A stretch of DNA of 64,000 bases from contig CM065318.1 in assembly GCA_033032175.1 (NCBI GenBank), positions 1,612,001 to 1,676,000 of the forward strand, in the 5' to 3' direction. This DNA is from Saturnia japonica (lineage: Eukaryota > Arthropoda > Insecta > Lepidoptera > Saturniidae). Below are positions 55,800-64,000 of this stretch, piece by piece. The position numbers and the translations under genes are program-made. Position 1 is the stretch's first letter, and the number at the start of each line of letters is the position of its first letter. Below the pieces are notes generated by a model. The model worked only from the letters and a program-made list of their open reading frames with translations, was not told where the DNA came from and did not search any database.

Positions 55800-56180
55800 T
55801 CTAAATTTGTAAAAACACTATTTAAATCTCTCTCGGTTATGCACAATACACAGCTGAGATCTTCTGATTCTTTAATTCTCAGTATATCAAGTCTTCATAC
55901 TAATTTCCGCGACCGATCTTTCACGTGACAGCAACACGACTGTGGAACTCGCTTCCTATCAACATCCAACAAGCCAACTCTCGGGATTCCTTCGAGTATT
56001 CGCTACGTACGTATTACTTGGAGCAGTTGATTATCGGCTAGATATTTTTTTAACTAAATATAATGCACACCTTGCATATATATACCCTTCTCTTGCTCCT
56101 CTGGAAGACTGGTAGGGAATTATTTTTAGCATTAAGTCATCTAATTGTACTGATATGTGCAATAAAGAATATATTAAATC
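55800..56180 (+). pseudogene. LINE C-terminus and 3' tail, family D, best copy
   Basis: Reads a polymerase C-terminus in one frame from about 55890 with stops upstream. The key block is ATRLWNSLPINIQQANSR, then EYSLRTYYLEQLIIG and TAG. The 3' untranslated part follows with 'tgcacaccttgcatata', 'ctctggaagactgg' and AATAAAG near 56167. Other copies are at 14950-15620, 28262-28500, 29312-29450 and 29466-29545. It is a 5'-truncated LINE insertion, CR1/Jockey-like by its LWNSLP motif. Confidence 0.7.
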
Positions 56181-57341
56181 TTTAATTTTCGCCTGCACAA
56201 AAATTGCCTAGACAGTTCTATTAGAACACTTAGAACGAAAGCTTGAAGTTTAGAAATAGAGTTTTTGGTGAGATCTCGAACTGTCTACCTCTGCTTCTTC
56301 TTGTTTTAAGCTTTCGAAAAAATTCCAATATACAAAGTGGGTCTTCTGACAAGATGGTTGCTCCCTTGTCATAATTATGTAGGTAGTTTTTATAAATCTC
56401 AAAATGCATGTTTTCCGCTTTATATATATAATCCACTTGACTTATGCACTACAACCAACTATATCTCGCAAAACGCCACCAATATTACATAATATAGGCT
56501 CAAAAAACTTAAGTTAATGAATAAAAAATAAAACCACAACATTAAACTTCAAGATCCAGCCAAAAACTATCGAATCGTCGTGTGGTAGTTTTGAATTTCA
56601 ACTCATGAACTTTTGCTATTTGGTCTTATACTTGGTATTTTGGTTGCATTTTACGTAATGTAGTTTGAAAAAGTGCACTAATAAAGTGGATTCTATATCA
56701 TTACTAGAAACATGCATTTTAAGGTTTCACAAAAATACCCTGGACAGTCTTAACCAAAGAGTAGCTATCTTATTATAGCTATTCAAAAATTTAAAATTGG
56801 AAATATCTCTCTACTTGAGATAGCCCGATTGGTTGGCAAGAAGAGTTCAAGCAGAGTAGCCGTTTACCATCAGTTTCCGAATTAGTTGTGTATTAAAAAA
56901 AAACTAAATAAGACCACTTAAATAAAATACGCTCTGCGTGTTTTTATGTGAGAATCTCATTACACGAAACGTCCGAGATCTTCAAAGAAACATAAAACGT
57001 TAACTTCGTACTCGAGACAGTCAAGACCCTTGAATTCCGTATGGATGCTCCCTCTCATCTCCAATATACGCCAATAGTATTGTAGAAATGTAATGCCAGT
57101 ATCTAGAATCTCTGTTGAACCTAGATGGAGACGGCGATAATGTCAACATACGGGTCAAAATTACTTCACTAATCGAAACTTTTTTTTAAATAATTAAATA
57201 TATTTTTTAACTTTAACCGTTTTTCCTAAATAGTGTTGCCATAAATACGTATATTATAATAACTGCTACAAGAGCCAAATAATAGACTGATGCTGTAGAA
57301 TTTGAGTGTTTGATTGATGGATTTGCGAGAACTCCAAGCTA
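56181..57341. other. AT-rich DNA, nothing recognised
   Basis: No gene supported. The 68-codon frame 56230-56436 on the minus strand has no family. Confidence 0.35.
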
Positions 57342-57623
57342 ATGAGTAGCGAGATATGTCACAATGTAGACACAAACGATGTATTTAAGGCGCCTCACAA
57401 ACTTAGACATTTTGATGTATCGTGTCGGAAACAAGCTACTAGTGAATATTTTATTTTCATACAATCTTCTTACGTCTTACAATATTTAAGTAACTTATCG
57501 TTTGTAAATCCCGCAGCCTATAAAACCGAAATACAGGACCGTATGTACACGCAACTAACTCGTTTGACCTACTACCGGTTCGCCTGTACTGAAGTGGGTA
57601 TTTACTTGGTGAGTTTGTATTAA
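57342..57623 (+). CDS. Possible host exon, unrecognised
   Basis: A 93-codon frame with a balanced amino-acid mix (AYKTEIQDRMYTQLTRLTYY and RFACTEVGIYL), which is richer in G and C than its surroundings. A possible acceptor (tttgtaaatcccgcAG near 57519) and a donor-like 'ttgGTGAGT' near 57608 would bound an exon of about 90 bases encoding that part. I know no family for it, and there is no second exon in sight. Low confidence. Confidence 0.25.
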   Translation: MSSEICHNVDTNDVFKAPHKLRHFDVSCRKQATSEYFIFIQSSYVLQYLSNLSFVNPAAYKTEIQDRMYTQLTRLTYYRFACTEVGIYLVSLY

Positions 57624-58294
57624 TGACACCGCATTAGACTTTCGTGCTTAATATCTACAATAAATAGGCGAAATAGGTCAGACACCAAACTTTCAACAAA
57701 TAAATCCAACAATCATACTGCTTTTATTCAAGAGAATAAAAATTGGGTAAGTAGCGCGTAGAACACACAACCTGAGTTTTCCGTACATTTGGTACAAATA
57801 TATTATTTTATATTATCCTTAGTAGTTACGGCATAAAAGTTGGCTTTCGCAGTTCGGTCATAAAAAAATACTTAACGACACAAGTGGTTTATGTTTCCTA
57901 AAAATAAAGTTTTAAAATTCGCAAGCAATTTCTATTACTTTTTCAGTATCAAGACCCTTTTAAGTTTTTTTTTTGTAAGCCATAACTCGCAACCAACCTT
58001 TAGCGGATGCTGCTACCCGTCTTTTAGTCACATTTTACAATACCCCCCGAGATGAGATGGGGTGGTGCTAATCACAGTCAAATAATTTTCGAGTGGTGAC
58101 GACAAAAGGAAGACGCATCGTGGACCGACGATCTGGTGAAGTATACAAGAACCCGCTGAATAACTTGTACATTGAGGAACAAACAAACGTATATAATTAA
58201 TTGTATTTCTTTATACAGTTATTTTATTTATTTACCTACTTTAATGTTTATATAAAATATTAATTCATTTATTGTAATATCGATCTGATTCTTT
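57624..58294. other. AT-rich DNA, nothing recognised
   Basis: No supported gene or repeat. Confidence 0.35.
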
Positions 58295-58630
58295 TTACTA
58301 GCGGTTGCCCAATTATCGAAACTCAACCAGCAACTTTTTAATCATAGACTATTTTCTGTTTGACATTTGCAGTATGAACCTAAACAATTAATAATATATC
58401 ACTTCTCATTTAATGACAATGTCAATATTTTGGGGGTCTAAGTTCAATAGCACTGTTCGGGTTAGGATTCGCAGTAATAATTAATTTAATTTAATATATT
58501 AGTAATAGATATTATAGATAAATAGCTTTCTGCACTCCTTCTCCATATTAACTTTAACCATGCCAAATCTCACAGTAATCCGTGCACGCAATGCGCTTAA
58601 AAAGGGGTACAAAGTTTTTGCTTCACGTAT
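58295..58630 (+). repeat. Interspersed repeat family A, fullest copy
   Basis: Runs from 'actagcggttgcccaatt' to 'tttttgcttcacg'. It includes 'gacaatgtcaatattttg', 'ggttaggattcgcagtaa', 'gatattatagataaatag' and 'ccgtgcacgcaatgcgctta'. Other copies allow the ends to be estimated. Confidence 0.7.
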
Positions 58631-58649
58631 TATTATAATGATGATGATA

Positions 58650-58930
58650 TCTATACTTATAATAAAAGAGTAAAGAGTCGAAATCTGTACATTGAAGATA
58701 TTTGAGAAAAAAATATATGGGGGGGCTTAGAATCATGGACAGAACACATTTCGATAGTTTTTAAAATTGTTGTCTGTCTGTCTGTCTGTCTGTCGGATTG
58801 TTTGAACACCAATCACGCAAAAACTACTGGACCGAATTTAATGAAATTTGGTATGATTGTAACTTATAGTCTAAAGGTACATTTAGGATACATTTTTATA
58901 CGTATGAACATTTGCATGGTCTATAAATTA
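58650..58930 (+). repeat. Helitron-like 5' part with a GTCT microsatellite
   Basis: Starts TCTATACTTATAATAAAAGA and later has (GTCT)n near 58772-58796 and 'atcacgcaaaaactactgga', common in lepidopteran Helitron-like repeats. A related block is near 59540-59640. The 66-codon frame 58802-59002 inside it is not supported as a gene. Confidence 0.55.
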
Positions 58931-58949
58931 CGTTTAGGTTTTATGTACA

Positions 58950-59375
58950 TGAAACAATGTAATGCATGTGCATGTAATACTACAAATATTTCAAGTACAT
59001 AGTGAAATGAAGCTTAATAATATGAAATGCATCCAAATTATTTTATCGTCACTTAAAAGAAAAAAAAACGTGCAATAGTAGTAAAATAAACTGGCTTAAT
59101 TTTTTTTGAAAATTCTACGATAGATGTCGTTCTTTGTTTTTTGTGCTATGAAGGCTATGTAGATTAAACAATGTAATTTATGTATATGTAATACTATAAT
59201 ATATTTCAAGTACATAGTGAAATGAAGTTTAATTGAATGAAATTGATCCAAATTATTTTATCTTCAAATATTAGAAAAAAAAACGTTCAATAGAAATTAA
59301 TTGGCTTAATTTTGATCTAAAATTTTTCGATAGATGTCGTTGTTTGTTTTTTGCGCTAAGAAGATTTTTATTTTA
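58950..59375 (+). repeat. Diverged tandem duplication, 215-bp period
   Basis: The text 'tcaagtacatagtgaaatga' starts at 58991 and 59206. Both units also share 'ccaaattattttatc', 'ggcttaatttt' and 'cgatagatgtcgtt', and a partial third 'ttctacgatagatgt' lies at 59932-59946. The units are about 85-90 percent alike by eye. Confidence 0.8.
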
Positions 59376-60049
59376 CCTATATTATGGCGCCACACATATC
59401 GTTTTAGTTCATTTACACGTTTAAAACTTGGAAAATAATAATATACCATAACATCATTTTTGTTATATTTATCCCGAATTCAAATTAAAACTATTAGTTA
59501 CCACTTTGTGCATTATTAATATTAATTTTGAATCGTTTGTCTATTTCTCTGTTAATCTGTATGCCAATCACGCAGAAGGTACCTTTTTGAAGCCTATGAT
59601 AAGTAGCACATAGGATGAATTTTTACATGTATGGATATTTGTGTGGTGTATAAATAGCATTTTTTTTAATTATCAAAAGTAAAAAAAAAAAAGGATTTTA
59701 TGTAATAAAAAATAAAATATGTAATATAAATTATTTAATTTTCACGTCATTTTAAATAAATATAGGTACCTACTTACTGTAAACAAAGATGTAGGTATAC
59801 TATTTACTACTTATCTATTTATTATTTCATGTATGGCGCAGTCATTTTTAGAGATTTTAGATTGAAAAACAAATTAAACAATGTTTAAGAAAATATTTAT
59901 ATAGGCAGTTCAATTTATTTCGTTCTAAAATTCTACGATAGATGTAGCTCTTCGGGACATGTGAGTTTGTAGATCGCACTGTCAAGAAATGTTCTTGAAT
60001 TAGTAAATTAAATAAATATACCTACTACCATTCTCCCTTAATAAAAGCG
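59376..60049. other. AT-rich DNA, nothing recognised
   Basis: Apart from the partial third unit near 59932 and a Helitron-like block at 59540-59640 no feature is supported. Confidence 0.35.
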
Positions 60050-60822
60050 GCAGCTTCGTATGTGCCCGACCCCAACGCATGCCGGAGAAAACGCCGGCCG
60101 CGTAATATATTCACTGACCCGCCCGACCAAACCGAAAAAGCTAACGCGTTCTACGCCGCCACCGTCTCTCCAAACAGAGCGTGCCACCGCCCACGCCCGC
60201 GTAACCACCGTTCTCTCCGCAGAGGACGGGCGGTCAACTTCGCTCCCGCACACCCGTCACGTCCACCCTCTCTAGCGGCAACCCAAGCCTAGGTCCGTTC
60301 CTCGGTGTGAAACCCTTGGGTCAGGCAGCCGCCCGCGCGATACAAAGTGACACTGTACGTGCAACACTTAGTTACCCACACACAACATTACACACGTATG
60401 AACACACACACGTGCACACCACACAGGTACATAGGTTCTGTAAGGGACCTTTTTTTTTCTTTTTTTGCGCTAGTTAGACTAATGCGCTAGTTAGTGTAGA
60501 AAAACCATTCCGATTATCAAATACACATACGCATGGTCCACTCCTTTCTCCCAGGAGGAGGGGAACGTGCATATGAGTATATATTAGTTAGCTCGAATTC
60601 TCATAGGATTAGGGAATTAGTTAGATCGCGACTTTTTCGCAATCGCGACGACCGCCCGAGCCGAGGTTCGGCCACTCTGCCACCCTCGTGCGGGTCGTCA
60701 CAAACTTTCGCGGCTGAGTGCCCTAAGCGCTCGCCCCCAAGTCCGGTGAAGCTGTAAAAGCCGCAGCGGCTCTGTTTTAGGATAGGGCCCCTAAGGCTAA
60801 CAGTGTAGTCAGTTAAAAAAAG
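60050..60822 (+). pseudogene. GC-rich LINE 3' part, family E
   Basis: The segment is strikingly GC-rich compared with everything around it and ends in family E tail text: 'ggtgaagctgtaaaagccgc', 'ggctaacagtgtagtcagtt' then AAAAAAA. A frame at 60533-60757 ends PSPVKL and stop at the same place as the other family E copies, which supports that it is the true end of a LINE protein. Upstream text is rich in Pro/Arg in all frames and its coding frame is unclear. No polymerase motif is included. Confidence 0.5.
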
Positions 60823-61085
60823 ATAAACCCGACAGAGTTTCTTGCCAGTACTTCTGGGATATTTTGTGAATAGATTTAAAATACAAAAAATAAACTGGGC
60901 TATTTCCTAAAGGATTTTCGATTAAATGCGTTACGGATTGGAATTTGTACTTTTATTTATTGACCTTGGCTATTATTAAAGGATTTCGTTTTATTGTATT
61001 GCGGATTCAAGGTAACTTGAATTTTGCAATTGGACTACTGATTTTGACGTTTACTTTATATTATTGTCGTTTAGATTTAGGTAAA

Positions 61086-63371
61086 ATGCCTGGTAGAAAA
61101 AGAACGAGTCTATCTCAGTATACTAGCAATCGAAAAAGGTTGAGTAATATTCGATCTCAAGAAACTGAGGAAGACTATCAGATAAGACTTGCAACTGAAC
61201 GAGAGCGTCAGGCCAATGTACGCGCTTCAGAAACCAATCGCGAACGATGCGAGCGATTAAATTCAAATCGTAGGCATATAGCTGCTTCTCGATCGATAGA
61301 AAATAGTGAAGAGCGTGAGGCACGGCTGACTGCTGACCGCGAGTACCACGCCACGTCGCGAGAGTCAGAAACATTCACAGAGCGTGAGGCACGGCTAACT
61401 GCTGACCGTGATTACCACGCTATGTCTCGTGAGTCTGAAACATTCACAGAGCGTGAGGCACGGCTAACTGCTGACCGTGAGTATCATACAATGGACCGTG
61501 AATCAGAAACATTCACAGAGCGTGAGACAAGGCTGACTGCTGATCGTGAGTATCATATCGCATCTCGCAACTCAGAAACGTTTGCGCAGCGTGATACATG
61601 ACTGACTGCTGATCGCGAGCGTCACGCAACTAACAGATCTCTCGAAACTGAAGAGCAACATCAGCAGCGGCTCGAAACAAGTCATGAGAACTACCAACAA
61701 GCTCGGGAAGTGCAATATATTCATAGATCTCTCGAGAGGAATAGGATTGAAGAAATCCGAGATTTAGAGACCACAGATGAACGTGAAGCTCGCATAGCCG
61801 AAGATCGGGTGCGACATGCTTTAAACAGGATGTCATTATCATCACAAAGTGATGATGCCCAGGAAGAATATGTGAGTAACGAAGTTCTTCCGTGGAGCAA
61901 TAACGAACGCAGTGGTTTCTTTTATAATCCAAAAATAAATTATGGTCTATTCTCTAATATCGGTGCAATGATAAACATTTGCGCCCACTGCCAAGCACTT
62001 AAATGGCAGAGAGAAAGTCTTGGATTTTGTTGCTCAGCCGGAAAAGTGTTTCTGAATATTCTTCAGGATTCTCCTCCAGAGCCTTTGAAGTCACTGCTGG
62101 TTGGAGAACATTCACAATCTAAGGAGTTCTTGGACTCGATTAGATCCTACCACAGTGCATTTCAAATGACTTCATTTGGTGCTAAAGAAATACGTGAAGG
62201 TTCATTTATGCCTACGTTTAAAATCCAAGGGCAGGTATATCATGCCATTGGTTCGTTATTGCCTGAGACCGAACCAAAATTTTTACAAATATATTTTGTA
62301 TCAGATTATATTGAACAAGCAAATATTAGAAGGCAAAATTTTCCAAATTTAAACCAGAATTTAATAATTGAACTACAAAATATGCTACACACAGTCAACC
62401 CCTACGTGTATAGCTTTAAAGCCGCTATCGAGTCCGTTTCGGAGAGTCAAAGTAATGAGTATAAATTTGTTATTAACGCAAAGAGGAGACCGGCTCACGA
62501 GTACCGTGGCCGATATAATGCTCCAAATGTCAACGAAGTTGCGGCAGTTTTAGTCGATCAGGAATGTGATCGACGCGACATCATTCTACGTTCACGAGAT
62601 AATAGACTTCAGCGTGTTAACGAGACTCATCGTGCCTATGATGCTCTACAATACCCACTAATTTACTGTCATGGTGAAAATGGATATAACTTTAGCGTAT
62701 TCAATGTCGATCCAAATACCGGTGCACTGAACTACAACAAAAAGACGTCAGCTATGCAATTCTATGCTTATCTCTTGCAAGTGAGACGCGGCCGGTTTAT
62801 TTACTTACACCGGTTTCGTGGACTATTTAACCAGTTTGTTGTTGACATGTACGCTAAAATTGAAACCGAACGATTAATTTATATTCGAACTAATCAAAGA
62901 AGATTACGTGCGGAAAATTATGTTGATCTGCAGGATGCTATACAACATGACACAGACGTGAATAATTTGGGTCGCTTAGTAATTTTGCCTTCAAGCTTTA
63001 CCGGCGGTCCCCGTTACATGCACAAACGCATACAAGACGGCTTTTCTTACGTCAGAAAATACGGAAGACCCGACCTATTCTTAACATTTACCACAAATCC
63101 AAAATGGTTTGAGATCACATCTGAACTCCTACCTGGACAAGTATCACATGATCGCCATGATATTGTAGCAAGAGTTTTTCACTTGAAACTGAAACTGTTG
63201 ATCGAGTTACTAACAAAAGAAAAAGTCTTTGGGCAAGCTTTATGCTTTATGTACAGCGTCGAGTGGCAGAAACGTGGTTTGCCACATGCCCACATTCTTC
63301 TGTGGTTGCAGGAAAAACTTCGTCCAAATGATGTTGATATTTTCACACTTATTGTCACACTACCAATATAA
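61086..63371 (+). pseudogene. Helitron Rep-helicase gene, N-terminal and Rep region
   Basis: From the Met at 61086 (MPGRKRTSLSQ, a usual Helitron start) the frame reads a basic N-terminus and a 23-residue (69-bp) tandem repeat of the type EREARLTADREYH with five units from 61311, then a Helitron_like_N region. Rep follows with PSSFTGGPRYMHKRIQDGF, YGRPDLFLTFTTNPKW and the HUH motif GLPHAHILLWL (His codons 63285-63287 and 63291-63293), which nicks DNA in rolling-circle transposition. A TGA at 61599-61601 in repeat unit 5 breaks the frame, which reopens at once. The frame ends at TAA 63369-63371 in an altered stretch after LRPND. Frame 0 is otherwise intact across about 590 codons. Confidence 0.85.
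61311..61655 (+). repeat. 69-bp in-frame tandem repeat in the Helitron gene
   Basis: Units begin near GAGCGTGAGG at 61311, 61380, 61449, 61518 and 61587, an exact 69-bp (23-codon) period. Each encodes an Arg/Glu-rich helical segment. The fifth unit carries the stop TGA. Similar Arg/Glu-rich repeat tracts occur before the Rep domain in other Helitrons (from family knowledge). Confidence 0.9.
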
Positions 63372-63376
63372 GATGC

Positions 63377-64000
63377 CGCGGCCAGCAGATAACCCTGGAC
63401 AATAGATGGGTCGTGCCATATTCACCTGTTTTATCTAAAACATTTCAAACGCACCTTAATATTGAAATGTGTAATAGTGTACAGAGTATCAAGTATATAT
63501 TAAAATATATACATAAAGGGGACGATCAGGCCACAATTGGGGTAACCAATGAACGTGATGATGTCACAAGATTTCAATCTGGTCGCTATATTAGCTCTTC
63601 CGAAGCCGTATGGCGGATTTTAAACTTCTCGATACATGAACATTATTCACCTGTAATGCACCTGGACGTACATCTCGAAGGAGGACAGCGAGTATATTTT
63701 GACGCTGATAATGTAAGACAACTGTTGGAAAATCCACGACAAACCACTTTGTTAGCGTTCTTTAACCTTTGTGCAATGGATCACTACGCTAAAACTCTCC
63801 TGTACGATGAAGTGCCGTCCTACTACACATACAACAGTCAGCGCGGAAGTTCAATCGTCGGAGAAGAGGTCTTGCTGTGGAAGGTTCACCTGGTATATTT
63901 AAGGAGCACATTATCGGACGTGTATATACCGTGCACCCAAATAATGCCGAGTGTTATTATCTGCGCATGCTTCTGCATGTGGTTCGCGGGCCTACTTCGT
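63377..64000 (+). pseudogene. Helitron Rep-helicase gene, continuation in two shifted frames
   Basis: A second frame from 63377 reads WVVPYSPVLSKTFQTHLNIE, then KYILKYIHKGD, which holds the paired-Tyr motif of Helitron Rep, followed by FQSGRYISSSEAVWRI and YFDADNVRQLLENP. About 63847 the frame changes again to one reading GRVYTVHPNNAECYYLRMLL up to the window edge. So at least two indels, besides the lost bases near 63340-63376, break this gene. The helicase half lies beyond the window. Confidence 0.8.

Noticed and set aside
60038..60292. Overlapping open frames on both strands in the GC-rich island
   Set aside because: High GC content lowers stop frequency in all frames. No frame shows a family motif.
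61123..61932. Minus-strand frames in the Helitron gene
   Set aside because: They are shadows of the plus-strand Rep repeat and N-terminal region.

Overview
This is AT-rich eukaryotic nuclear DNA from an insect, most likely a moth or butterfly. The support is the eukaryotic splice signals, a fragment of an insect ionotropic receptor gene of the IR75 type, and many repeats of lepidopteran character: Helitrons with TCTATAC...CTAG ends, RTE-type and other LINE remnants, tRNA-headed SINEs and BEL/Pao retrotransposons. The assignment to Lepidoptera is inference from repeat style and cannot be proved from the sequence alone. I see no operons, CRISPR arrays, rRNA genes or functional tRNA genes.

Layout. 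The left edge (1-883) is the 3' end of a Helitron, with the C-terminus of its helicase and its CTAG terminus. From 0.9 to 19 kb there are old repeat fragments: RTE LINE remnants, two SINE-type copies, small non-autonomous Helitrons at 2897-3587 and 8334-8852, a 38-bp minisatellite, a 166-bp tandem duplication, a GC-rich hairpin, an inactive mariner transposase (15930-16935) and a degenerate RTE reverse transcriptase (18250-19005). A complete BEL/Pao LTR retrotransposon lies on the minus strand at 19133-25185, with near-identical LTRs and a 5-bp target duplication. A defective Tc1-type transposon follows (25623-27104). From 27 to 35 kb come more LINE tails, an RTE C-terminus and a small Helitron (34077-34357).

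The most intact unit is a non-LTR retrotransposon at about 35.7-41.1 kb. It has an uninterrupted ORF1 with three zinc knuckles, an uninterrupted ORF2 (endonuclease, reverse transcriptase, RNase H) and a pure 54-base A tail, so it looks recently inserted and possibly active. It sits just beyond the 3' end of the only host-gene material I recognise: two minus-strand exons (41287-41494 and 42137-42828) of an IR75-like receptor whose ion-channel core is missing. Beyond that is an internally deleted BEL/Pao element (43314-45488) with intact LTRs and target duplication.

From 45.5 to 60 kb there are only repeats and unassigned AT-rich DNA. The right edge (61086-64000) carries the N-terminal half of a second Helitron Rep/helicase gene. 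It contains a 23-residue tandem repeat and a clear HUH motif, but is broken by a stop codon and two frame changes.

The elements do not form a pathway. They are layers of insertions of different age. The young layer is the LINE and the full-length BEL/Pao element, and the deleted BEL/Pao element is probably somewhat older. The rest is mostly decayed. I found no convincing previously undescribed biological system. The points most worth checking are the IR75 fragment, the intact LINE, the paradox of a young but multiply broken BEL/Pao element, and the Helitron parent and derivative set.
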